64,000 nucleotides of DNA from assembly GCA_963816955.1 (NCBI GenBank), contig CAWFME010000009.1:1-64000 (forward strand), in the 5' to 3' direction. The stretch is from DATFQI01 sp963816955. Its GTDB lineage: Bacteria; Actinomycetota; Thermoleophilia; Solirubrobacterales; Solirubrobacteraceae. The notes beneath the pieces were generated by a model. That model saw only the letters and a program-made list of their open reading frames with translations, had not been told where the DNA came from and searched no databases. This document shows, piece by piece, positions 41,023 through 48,247 of the stretch; within the stretch, counting starts at the first letter, position 1, and every line of letters begins with the position of its first letter. Both the position numbers and the translations under genes were made by a program.

Positions 41023-41346
41023 GTGGCAAGGCTCACCGCGTGCCCGAGCTGCGACTCGCGCTTCCTGCAGCCGATGCGCTGCGACGCGCAGGACGACGGC
41101 ACCGTCCAGGTCGAGCTGCGCTGCCCGGACTGCATGACCGTCCTGCAGGTCCCGCTGACCCGCGAGGAGATGCAGGAGCTCGACCGCAGCGAGGCCGAGT
41201 GCCGCGACGAGATCGTCGCCGCCTACGAGCGCTCGGTCTCCGAGAGCATGCAGGCGCTCGCCGAGATCCTCGGGCCCGCGCTCGAGCAGGACCTCGTCGG
41301 CGCCGACGACTTCGCGCCGCCGCAACGGCTCCGGCGCGCGAGCTAG
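41023..41346 (+). CDS. small zinc-ribbon protein
   Basis: A 107-residue cytosolic protein with two CxxC pairs, LTACPSCDSRFLQPM and LRCPDCMTVLQVPL, forming a zinc ribbon. A helical acidic segment follows (REEMQELDRSEAECRDEIVA AYERSVSESMQAL). I start at GTG 41023 because TACGTT ends 7 nt upstream, a leaderless arrangement; GTG 40990 is an alternative. Family not recognised. Its stop TAG shares the palindromic CTAG with the stop of the convergent GGDEF/HD-GYP gene. It may be part of the copper operon or separate. Confidence 0.75.
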   Translation: MARLTACPSCDSRFLQPMRCDAQDDGTVQVELRCPDCMTVLQVPLTREEMQELDRSEAECRDEIVAAYERSVSESMQALAEILGPALEQDLVGADDFAPPQRLRRAS

Positions 41347-43376
41347 GCGACGGCGGCCGGCAGGCGCAGCGCGCGCTCGATGGCGGGCGCCGGCTGGAGC
41401 CCGTGGCGCGCCAGCGCCGTGCAGAACGCCTCGACGACCTCGGGGTCGAACTGGCTGCCCGCGCAGCGGTGCAGCTCGGCAAGCGCCTCGTCGACCCGGC
41501 GCGCCGGGCTGTACGGGCGGGGGCTGGTCATCGCCGAGAAGGCGTCACACACCGCCACCACGCGCGAGCCGAGCGGGATCTCCTCGCCGGCGAGCCGGTC
41601 CGGGTAGCCCGTGCCGTCGAAGCGCTCGTGGCTGGAGCGCACGATCTGAGCGACGTTGCCGAGCGCCGGCGCGGCGCGCAGGATGCGCTCGCCGACCACC
41701 GTGTGCTGGCGGATGAAGCCCAGCTCGGCCTCGTCCAGCGGACCCGGCTTGGCGAGGATCGCGTCCGGGACGGCCATCTTGCCGACGTCGTGCAGCCGCG
41801 CGGCGAGCGAGATGCGCTCGCGCTCCTCGCGGGCGAGGCCAAGGTCGGCGGCGGTCGCCTCGGCCAGCCGGCCGACGACGCCGACGTGCCCGCGCAGCTC
41901 CGGCTCGCGCTCCTCGAGCGCCTGCAGCAGCACGTCGCCGGTCTGGCGCGTGACGGACTCGCGGCGGCGCTCGCCCTTGTCCAGGTACAGGCGCCGGTCG
42001 GCGATCTGCAGCGCCTCGGCCGCGTCGGTCGTCTCGGCCGGCAGCAGCACCATGCCGCTGGAGGAACCGACGTCGAAGCCCGCCCCCTGCTCCGACAGCG
42101 CCTCCGTGGCCAGGCGCCCGGCCTCGAGCGCGGCGGCCTCGTCGCCGTACACGAGCGCGCAGAACTCGTCGCCGCCGAGGCGGTACGCGCGGGCGCGGCC
42201 CTCGACCGCGGCGGAGAGCCGCGTGCCGAGCCGCGCGAGCAGCACGTCGCCGGCCGGGTGGCCGAAGGTGTCGTTGTAGTGCTTGAAGTTGTCGAGGTCG
42301 AAGAGCAGCAGCGCGGACGGCTCGCCGCGCTCGCCCTCGGCCAGCGCCTCGTCGAGCCCGTTCATCAGGGCGCGGCGGTTGCCGAGCCCCGTGAGCGCGT
42401 CCGTCGCCGCGTGGCGCTCGGCCTCGCGCAGCAGCCGCAGGTTCTCGGCGAAGCCGGTCGTCACGCGCGCGAGCACCAGCACGAGCGTGGCGACGGCCAG
42501 CACTGCGGCCTCGTCGCCGCTCGCCCCGGTCCGGCCGACGACGAGCACGCCGAGCGCGAGCGCTCCGGCCGTGCCGGGGGTGACCAGGCTGGCCAGGCGG
42601 CCGGCGCGCAGGCGCGGCGCGGCGGCGGCGGGCTGCCACGCGCCGAGCCCGATCAGGAGCGCTCCGAGCGGCCACAGGGTGGCCGGCGCGGTGGTCGTGA
42701 TCTCCAGCCCGGCAGCCGCCTCGTAGAGGAAGAAGGCGTCGGCCAGCGCGCTCAGCCCGAGCCCGGCGGCGACCCACGCGAGCGGGCGGCCGGGCCGCCA
42801 GCGCGTCAGCACGAGCGCGGCGGCGGCGACGCCGAGCAGCAGCAGGTCGCCGACCAGGTAGGTCACGTCGATCGCGAGCGTGCCGGCCAGCTCGGCGGCG
42901 TTGGAGACCGGCTCCCACGCCACGGCGACGGCGACGGAGCCCACGGCCAGGGCGGCCAGCAGCCCGTCGAGCCAGAGGGCGCGGCGGCCGTCGGCGAGGC
43001 GGCTGCGCACGAGCAGGATCAGCGTCGCGTAGGCGGCGGGGTAGAAGGCCAGCCACAGCAGGTCCGAGACGGTGGGGATCGCGCCGCCGGCGCCGCCCAG
43101 CGCCGCCGCGGCGTCTCCTGCGGCCCACGCCAGCATCCCGGCGGCCAGGATCCCCCACGCGAGGCGGTCGCGCTTCGACACGACGGCCCGCACCCCGGCG
43201 AGCACGCCGCCGACCGCGACCAGCACCGGGTAGAGGACGGACTCGGCGAACGCGGTCACGGCGTCGCCGCAGAGCGCGGGAGCGAGCGACTGCACGAGGT
43301 AGAAGACGAGGCCGGCGACGCCGGCGAGTGCGAGCAGCCGCACCGCGCGGCCGCCCTCGGGTGCCATCCAGCTCAT
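41343..43376 (-). CDS. membrane GGDEF/HD-GYP cyclic-di-GMP enzyme
   Basis: A 677-residue protein. The first ~300 residues have eight or nine hydrophobic helices. A GGDEF domain follows with ATDALTGLGNRRALMNGLDE, ALLLFDLDNFKHYNDTFGHP and RLGGDEFCALVYGDE, a complete cyclase signature. An HD-GYP domain ends it, with AARLHDVGKMAVPDAILAKP, HTVVGERIL and SSHERFDGTGYPDRLAGEEI P, the phosphodiesterase signature. It may both make and degrade c-di-GMP. The ATG at 43376 overlaps the stop of the upstream exported RTX-like gene (ATGA). The stop abuts that of the convergent zinc-ribbon gene. Confidence 0.94.
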   Translation of the reverse strand: MSWMAPEGGRAVRLLALAGVAGLVFYLVQSLAPALCGDAVTAFAESVLYPVLVAVGGVLAGVRAVVSKRDRLAWGILAAGMLAWAAGDAAAALGGAGGAIPTVSDLLWLAFYPAAYATLILLVRSRLADGRRALWLDGLLAALAVGSVAVAVAWEPVSNAAELAGTLAIDVTYLVGDLLLLGVAAAALVLTRWRPGRPLAWVAAGLGLSALADAFFLYEAAAGLEITTTAPATLWPLGALLIGLGAWQPAAAAPRLRAGRLASLVTPGTAGALALGVLVVGRTGASGDEAAVLAVATLVLVLARVTTGFAENLRLLREAERHAATDALTGLGNRRALMNGLDEALAEGERGEPSALLLFDLDNFKHYNDTFGHPAGDVLLARLGTRLSAAVEGRARAYRLGGDEFCALVYGDEAAALEAGRLATEALSEQGAGFDVGSSSGMVLLPAETTDAAEALQIADRRLYLDKGERRRESVTRQTGDVLLQALEEREPELRGHVGVVGRLAEATAADLGLAREERERISLAARLHDVGKMAVPDAILAKPGPLDEAELGFIRQHTVVGERILRAAPALGNVAQIVRSSHERFDGTGYPDRLAGEEIPLGSRVVAVCDAFSAMTSPRPYSPARRVDEALAELHRCAGSQFDPEVVEAFCTALARHGLQPAPAIERALRLPAAVA

Positions 43377-44359
43377 CGGCGGCCTCCTGCCTTGATCGTG
43401 ATCCGCGTCGTGGTCGTCTGCGGCCGGCCGTCGGCGCCCACGCTCGAGATGCGCACCGAGCAGCGCGCCCGGCGGCGGTTGAGCACGCGCTGGCGCCCGC
43501 GGCGGCTGATGTGCGCCTTGACGGTCTTGGTCGCGCCGGCGGCGACGCGGTAGCGCTTGCGCGCGATCACCGGGCGGCGCGAGCGGGCCGCGGTGGCCTT
43601 GTGCGCCGCGCGGCGCGGCAGCAGGCGGACGGTGATCCAGCCGCGGCAGGCGTCGCGGGCGGAGCACGAGACGCGCAGCGGGACCGCGCGGTCCTGCATC
43701 GTGACGCTCCCGCCGGCGACGGCGACGGGCGCAGGGGCGGGCGGCGGCGGCGCCGGAAGCGGGGTCACGAGCGGGTCCGCCGGCGCGGGGTCGCCGGGCG
43801 CCGGCTGGGCGGGCGTCGCGGCCAGCCGCTGCTCGCAGTCCGGGGCGACCGTGTCGGCGGCATCGGCATCGAAGCGGTCGACCCCGGCGCCGCAGGCGAG
43901 CGTGTCGCGGCGCGTGTCGGCGGCGTGCAGCACGTCGACGCCGGCCTCGCCCTCGAGCCGGTCCGCCCCCAGCCCCCCGAAGAGCTCGTCATCGCCGTTG
44001 CCCCCGAAGATCCAGGCCCCCGCGCCGACCGCACCCGAGATCTCGAGGCGATCGCGGCCGTCGCCGCCCATCATCAGCGCGCCCGCGACGTCGGCGGCGG
44101 CGCAGTCCACGCGGGTGGCGGCCACGAGCTCGCACCTGCTGCCGGCCCGCGCGAGCGGCACGCCGGGCGCCTGCGTGACCGTGAAGCGACCGGGCTGCGG
44201 CGAGGAGACGGTGAGCGCGTCGTTCTCGGGGCCGCCGAGGATGCTGATGTAGACGGTCCCGTGGTCGCTCGTCTGGATCGAGACGGTCGCGGCGCTGGCG
44301 GCAGGGGCGAGCGTCCCGGCGAGCAGGAGCCCGAGCACGGCGGCGAGTGGGAGGCGCAC
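43373..44359 (-). CDS. exported protein with RTX-like calcium-binding repeats
   Basis: A 328-residue protein with a signal peptide (LAAVLGLLLAGTLAPAASA). Residues ~95-150 hold RTX-type nonapeptides: MGGDGRDRLEI, IFGGNGDDELFGGLGADRL, EGEAGVDVLH. A Pro/Ala-rich linker (PAPGDPAPADPLVTPLPAPP) follows and then a basic beta domain with paired Cys (VSCSARDACRGW), found in many exported proteins of this group. GTG start at 44359. It is translated just before the GGDEF/HD-GYP gene with ATGA overlap, suggesting a link between surface material and c-di-GMP. Function unknown. Confidence 0.85.
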   Translation of the reverse strand: MRLPLAAVLGLLLAGTLAPAASAATVSIQTSDHGTVYISILGGPENDALTVSSPQPGRFTVTQAPGVPLARAGSRCELVAATRVDCAAADVAGALMMGGDGRDRLEISGAVGAGAWIFGGNGDDELFGGLGADRLEGEAGVDVLHAADTRRDTLACGAGVDRFDADAADTVAPDCEQRLAATPAQPAPGDPAPADPLVTPLPAPPPPAPAPVAVAGGSVTMQDRAVPLRVSCSARDACRGWITVRLLPRRAAHKATAARSRRPVIARKRYRVAAGATKTVKAHISRRGRQRVLNRRRARCSVRISSVGADGRPQTTTTRITIKAGGRR

Positions 44360-44420
44360 GCACCTCCCTTCGGCACCCCACGGCGTCGCGCTGACGCCGG
44401 GTCGACGGATGGTGGAGCCG

Positions 44421-44696
44421 CTAGCCGCCCGCGACCGCGGGCAGGATCGTCAGCTCGTCGCCGTCGGAGACCGGTGTGTCGAGGCCGTCGAGGAAGCGGA
44501 TGTCCTCGCCGCCGATGTAGACGTTGACGAACCGGCGCAGCCCCCCGCCGTCGTCGGCGAGCCGCCCGCGCAGCTCGCCGTGCTCGGTGTAGAGGGCCTC
44601 GAGTGCCTCGCCCACCGTGCCGCCCTCGACCTGAGCCGCGGTGGCGCCGCCGGCGGCGTCGCGCAGCTGCGTGGGGAGCTTGACCGTGACGGCCAT
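44421..44696 (-). CDS. ThiS/MoaD-family sulfur-carrier protein, CysO-like
   Basis: A 91-residue ubiquitin-fold protein, VTVKLPTQLRDAAGGATAAQ, VEGGTVGEALEALYTEHGEL, LRRFVNVYIGGEDIRFLDGL, ending DGDELTILPAVAGG. The C-terminal Gly-Gly is the site of thiocarboxylation, and the ending ILPAVAGG is that of mycobacterial CysO. CysO delivers sulfide to O-phosphoserine for cysteine synthesis. Here its partner is a threonine-synthase-like enzyme (TGATG overlap) and not CysM, and both lie behind a SAM riboswitch, so the sulfur may go to another amino acid. Confidence 0.92.
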   Translation of the reverse strand: MAVTVKLPTQLRDAAGGATAAQVEGGTVGEALEALYTEHGELRGRLADDGGGLRRFVNVYIGGEDIRFLDGLDTPVSDGDELTILPAVAGG

Positions 44697-45928
44697 CAGA
44701 CCGTGACCTCCTCCGGCGCGAAGGCCGCGTCGAACTCGTCGATCGAGGGCGCGATCTCCGTGACCTCGAACGTGCCGCGCACCGTGTCGAGCGTCTTCAG
44801 GCCGTCGCCCGTGATGTAGGCGACCACGCGCTCGTCATGGCCGATGTCTCCGCGCTCGGCCAGCTTGGCCAGCACCGCCGTCGTCACGCCGCCGGCGGTC
44901 TCGGTGAAGATGCCGGTCGTCTCGGCGAGCAGGCGGATGCCGGCGCGGATCTCGTCGTCGGTGACGCTGTCGATGCCGCCGCCCGTCCTGCGCGCCAGCT
45001 CGACGGCGTAGGGGCCGTCGGCCGGGTTGCCGATCGCCAGCGACTTGGCGATCGTGTCCGGCTTGACCGGGCGGCAGATGTCGGTGTCCTCCGCGAACGC
45101 CGTGGCCACGGGCGAGCAGCCCAGCGCCTGGGCCCCGTTGAAGGCGGGCAGCTCGCCGGTCAGCAGGCCGGCGTCGATGAACTCCTGGAAGCCGCGGGCC
45201 ACCTTCGTGAACAGCGAGCCCGAGGCGATCGGCGCCACGACGCGGTCCGGCAGCTCCCAGCCGAGCTGCTCTGCTGTCTCGAACGCGAGCGTCTTGGAGC
45301 CCTCGGCGTAGTACGGGCGCAGGTTGACGTTGACGAACGCCCACGGGCGCTCGCCCGCGATCTCCGTGCAGAGCCGGTTGACGGCGTCGTAGTTGCCGCG
45401 GATCGCCACGATGTTGGTGCCGTAGGCGCCCGTGGCGAGGACCTTCTCCTGCTCGAGGTCGGCCGGGATCAGCACGTAGGACTCGAGGCCCGCCGCGGCG
45501 GCGTGCGCGCTGACCGCGTTGGCGAGGTTGCCGGTGGAGGCGCAGGCGATCGTCTGGAAGCCGAGCTCCTTGGCGCGGGCGAGCGCGACGGAGACGACGC
45601 GGTCCTTGAACGAGTGGGTCGGGTTGGCGGTCTCGTTCTTGATGTAGAGCTCGCCCAGGCCGAGGCGCTCGGCGAGGCGGTCGGCCTTCACCAGCGGCGT
45701 CCAGCCCGTCGGCAGCGCGGATCGGGCGGGGCCCTCCAGCGGCAGGAAGTCGGCGTAGCGCCAGAGCGTGTGCGGGCCCGCCTGGATGCGGCGCTTGAGC
45801 TCCTCAGGGCTGGCGTCGAGCGCTCGGTAGGCCACCTCCAGCGGCCCGAAGCAGCGCTCGCAGACGTAGCGCGCCTCCAGCGGATAGGTGGTCGAACACT
45901 CCTTGCACTTCAGGGCATCTGCCGGCAT
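44696..45928 (-). CDS. thrC: threonine synthase-like PLP enzyme
   Basis: A 410-residue fold-type II PLP enzyme. The N-terminal zinc ribbon is LKCKECSTTYPLEARYVCER CFGPL. The PLP lysine is in NPTHSFKDRVVSVALARAKE; the phosphate-binding and Asn segments are ACASTGNLANAVSAHAAAAG and later ETAGGVTTAVLAKLAERGD. Threonine synthase converts O-phosphohomoserine to threonine; closely related enzymes make cysteate or use sulfide. ATG 45928 with GGAGG 9 nt upstream; that Shine-Dalgarno lies in the 3' arm of a terminator-like hairpin of a SAM-I riboswitch. That regulation, and the CysO-like partner, make a sulfur-amino-acid role possible. Confidence 0.88.
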   Translation of the reverse strand: MPADALKCKECSTTYPLEARYVCERCFGPLEVAYRALDASPEELKRRIQAGPHTLWRYADFLPLEGPARSALPTGWTPLVKADRLAERLGLGELYIKNETANPTHSFKDRVVSVALARAKELGFQTIACASTGNLANAVSAHAAAAGLESYVLIPADLEQEKVLATGAYGTNIVAIRGNYDAVNRLCTEIAGERPWAFVNVNLRPYYAEGSKTLAFETAEQLGWELPDRVVAPIASGSLFTKVARGFQEFIDAGLLTGELPAFNGAQALGCSPVATAFAEDTDICRPVKPDTIAKSLAIGNPADGPYAVELARRTGGGIDSVTDDEIRAGIRLLAETTGIFTETAGGVTTAVLAKLAERGDIGHDERVVAYITGDGLKTLDTVRGTFEVTEIAPSIDEFDAAFAPEEVTV

Positions 45929-45932
45929 ATGG

Positions 45933-45964
45933 AAAAACCTCCGGCCGGTGAGTTGCGGCGGAGG
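45933..45964 (-). terminator. expression-platform hairpin of the SAM riboswitch
   Basis: Minus-strand CCTCCG (45964-45959) pairs with CGGAGG (45943-45938), with an inner CCG/CGG, followed by TTTTT at 45937-45933. The 3' arm contains the thrC Shine-Dalgarno, so the structure could act as transcription terminator, translation sequestor, or both. Confidence 0.7.
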
Positions 45965-45988
45965 CTTCGAGGAGGCGATGCCCATCAC

Positions 45989-46099
45989 CGCATCTCCCAG
46001 GCCAATCGTTGGAGCCTGATGGAATTGCCACCGTTTCTCGCTCGCGCGAGATGGTTGGCGGGGTATCAACGGGCCAGTCCCTCCACCCCTCTGGATGCG
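45989..46099 (-). promoter_or_regulatory. SAM-I (S-box) riboswitch aptamer
   Basis: The minus strand carries the S-box core in order: AGAGGGGTGGAGGGACTGGC, CCGTTGATACCCCGCCAACC, then GGTGGCAATTCCATCAG and a final CCTGGGAGATGCG. P1 is CGCATC (46099-46094) paired with GATGCG (45994-45989). An internal P3 hairpin CTCGCGCGAGCGAG is visible. It lies 60 nt upstream of the thrC start with a hairpin plus T-tract between. SAM binding is expected to turn thrC and the CysO-like gene off. It is an exact match to the family's layout, though single bases of the core differ (GCCAACC for GGCAACC). Confidence 0.9.
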
Positions 46100-46169
46100 T
46101 ACTGCTATGTAGCGGCGAATCGTAGCAACCACGATGTCGGCCCGCCCACCCGGAAATCGGCCGGCCGCG

Positions 46170-46175
46170 TAGAAT
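46170..46175 (+). promoter_or_regulatory. -10 element upstream of corA
   Basis: TAGAAT is a near-consensus -10. The expected transcription start is around 46182, at the GTG-ATG (46183-46188) that opens a short leader frame and about 40 nt before the corA ATG. No consensus -35 is visible. Confidence 0.45.
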
Positions 46176-46185
46176 CTTTGACGTG

Positions 46186-46281
46186 ATGTCGCCGACGACC
46201 GAAGAGCCGTTCAGTCCGGGCCATGCCGAGCCTGCCCCGGTCGCCTTTCGGTCGCCGCTCCGCGCGGTCGCGCGTCGCTGA
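46186..46281 (+). CDS. 31-codon acidic/proline-rich leader frame overlapping the corA start
   Basis: From ATG 46186 (or GTG 46183) a frame reads MSPTTEEPFSPGHAEPAPVA then FRSPLRAVARR and stops at 46281, 58 nt inside corA in a different frame. The -10 TAGAAT would place its start codon at the 5' end of the message. Its beginning is rich in Glu and Pro, as in enteric MgtL leader peptides that sense magnesium through ribosome destabilisation. There is no homology evidence. An alternative is that corA truly starts here and one base is missing, although this part of the sequence is otherwise clean. Confidence 0.35.
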   Translation: MSPTTEEPFSPGHAEPAPVAFRSPLRAVARR

Positions 46282-47221
46282 GCGCACTCCGGCCCCTGAC
46301 GAGCCGCGCGTCGAGGTCGTCGAGGCCCTCGGGCTGCGCTGGATCAACATCGAGCGCCCGCGGGCCGTCGACCAGGCGTGGCTGGAGGAGCGCTTCGAGT
46401 TCCACCCGCTCGACTACGAGGACGTCTTCTCGCGCAACCAGCGCCCGAAGCTCGACGAGTACGACGACTACCTGTTCATCGTCCTGCACTTCCCGCGCTA
46501 TGACAAGAAGGTCGCCCGGCTCAACGCCGCCGAGCTGGACCTCTTCGTCGGCCCGGATTACCTGATCACGATCCAGAACGAGCCGCTGCAGGCGGTCCAG
46601 TACCTGTTCGACCGCATCCGCGGCTCCGAGGAGCTGCGCGAGGACCTGTTCTCCAAGGGCCCCGGCTACCTGCTGTACCGGATCGTCGACGACTCCGTCG
46701 ACGCCTCGTTCCCGATGCTGCGCAAGATGGGCAACAAGCTCGAGCGGATCGAGGAGGAGATCTTCGAGGGCGAGCAGACCTCGGAGATCGTGCGCGACAT
46801 CTCCAACGTCAAGCAGGAGATCATCAACTTCCGCAAGATCGTCCGGCCGCAGCGCTCCGCATTCCGCGACCTCGAGCGCACGAAGACGAAGTACATCGCC
46901 GAGGACCTCGACATCTACTTCGACGACATCAACGACGCGTCCGAGCGCGTGTGGGACATGCTCGAGAACTACAAGGAGGTCGTCGAGGGCCTCGAGTCGA
47001 CCAACGAGTCGGCGATCGCGCACCGCACCAACGAGACCTTCCGGGTGCTGACCGCGATCTCGGTGATCGTCCTCCCCCTCACGCTCGTGGCCTCGATCTG
47101 GGGCATGAACGTCGGCGTCCCCGGCGAGCAGACCACCACGGCGTTCTGGGCGATCATGGGCTTCATGGTCGCCCTGCTGGGCGGGATGATCGCCTACTTC
47201 AGGCGCCGCGGCTGGCTTTGA
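46223..47221 (+). CDS. corA: CorA-type magnesium/cobalt transporter
   Basis: A 332-residue CorA. The cytosolic part contains FEFHPLDYEDVFSRNQRPKL, DEYDDYLFIVLHFPRYDKK and a long helix (LERIEEEIFEGEQTSEIVRD). Two C-terminal membrane helices follow: VLTAISVIVLPLTLVASIWG ending in the selectivity motif GMN (WGMNVGVPGEQ), and AFWAIMGFMVALLGGMIAYF. It ends Arg-rich inside the cell, the CorA topology. ATG 46223 has only a weak upstream GGGCC, and a short overlapping leader frame precedes it. The 3' end overlaps the convergent acetyltransferase by 23 bp. Confidence 0.95.
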   Translation: MPSLPRSPFGRRSARSRVAERTPAPDEPRVEVVEALGLRWINIERPRAVDQAWLEERFEFHPLDYEDVFSRNQRPKLDEYDDYLFIVLHFPRYDKKVARLNAAELDLFVGPDYLITIQNEPLQAVQYLFDRIRGSEELREDLFSKGPGYLLYRIVDDSVDASFPMLRKMGNKLERIEEEIFEGEQTSEIVRDISNVKQEIINFRKIVRPQRSAFRDLERTKTKYIAEDLDIYFDDINDASERVWDMLENYKEVVEGLESTNESAIAHRTNETFRVLTAISVIVLPLTLVASIWGMNVGVPGEQTTTAFWAIMGFMVALLGGMIAYFRRRGWL

Positions 47222-48203
47222 GAGCCGCGTAGATCGCCTCGCTCTGCCACTCGCCCTTGACGAGCTCGTTCTCGACGAGCAGCCCCTCGCGCCGCATGCC
47301 GAGCCGCTCGAGCACGCGTACCGAGGAGACGTTGCGCGGCTCGGTGCGCCCGACGACCCGGTGCAGGCCGAACACGTCGAAGGCGAGGTCCAGCACCGCG
47401 GCGGCCGCCTCGGTGGCGTAGCCGCGGCCCTGATGGGCCGGGTGGACGATGTAGCCGATCTCCCCCTGGCGGTGCTCGGCGCTCGCGAGCGCCAGCGAAG
47501 CGTCGGCGACCACCTCGCCGCCGCGGTCGACGGCGAAGCCGATGCCGTCGCCGGTGAGGGCGAAGCGCGTCAGGCCGATCCGCCGGGCGAGGCGGTCGCG
47601 GCTCTCCTCGATCGTCGCGAGATCGTCGTAGAGCCAGCGCACCGCGGACGCGTGGTCGCGCAGCGCGTGCAAGGCGTCCAGCTCCGTCGGCTCGTACATG
47701 CGCAGGACCAGCCGCTCCGTCTCGAGCCGCCGCGGCGGCGGGCGCAGCTCGAGCTCGAGCTCGTGCTCGCACAGCGAGGAGTCCGATCGCAGCGGCCGCG
47801 CGGCGCCCGTGCGCGCGAAGCCGAGCCGCTCGTAGAGCCGCAGCGCGGCCGGCGCCTCCGCCGTGACGCCCAGCCGCAGCCGCTCGAACCCGCGGTCGCG
47901 CGCCCATCCGACGACCGCCTCGGCCAGCTCGCGCCCGAGCCCGCCGCCGCGCGCGGCGGGCGCGACCCACATGCCCCACAGCCGCGGCTCCTCTCCCTCG
48001 AGGTACACGCCGGCCATCCCGTCCCAGTCGCCGCCGGCGAACACCGCGCCCGGCCCGCCGCCGAGCATCTCCCAGTCGCGCGGCTCATACGCGGCCTCGC
48101 GCTCGTACGAGGAGCCGAAGGCGGCCGGCGTGTCCTGCAGGGCCGCCAGGCGCAGCGCCCGCAGCCGCTGGCCCTCCCCCACCTCCATCCGCCGGACCGC
48201 CAC
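47199..48203 (-). CDS. tandem double GNAT acetyltransferase
   Basis: A 334-residue protein made of two GNAT domains. The first (about 1-155) has LWGMWVAPAARGGGLGRELA EAVVGWARDRG, the acetyl-CoA loop, and ALRLYERLGFARTGAARPL. The second (about 160-330) begins RRLETERLVLRMYEPTELDA and has IGYIVHPAHQGRGYATEAAA AVLDLAF and NVSSVRVLERLGMRREGLLV, as in RimJ/RimL-type enzymes. Substrates unknown. GTG/ATG start at 48203. The domain pair is a fusion of two different GNAT subfamilies and not a recent duplication, since the loops differ. Confidence 0.9.
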   Translation of the reverse strand: MAVRRMEVGEGQRLRALRLAALQDTPAAFGSSYEREAAYEPRDWEMLGGGPGAVFAGGDWDGMAGVYLEGEEPRLWGMWVAPAARGGGLGRELAEAVVGWARDRGFERLRLGVTAEAPAALRLYERLGFARTGAARPLRSDSSLCEHELELELRPPPRRLETERLVLRMYEPTELDALHALRDHASAVRWLYDDLATIEESRDRLARRIGLTRFALTGDGIGFAVDRGGEVVADASLALASAEHRQGEIGYIVHPAHQGRGYATEAAAAVLDLAFDVFGLHRVVGRTEPRNVSSVRVLERLGMRREGLLVENELVKGEWQSEAIYAALKASRGA

Positions 48204-48247
48204 GCGCCCGAGCGTAACGGGGGCGCGCCACTAGTGTTCAGATCCCG

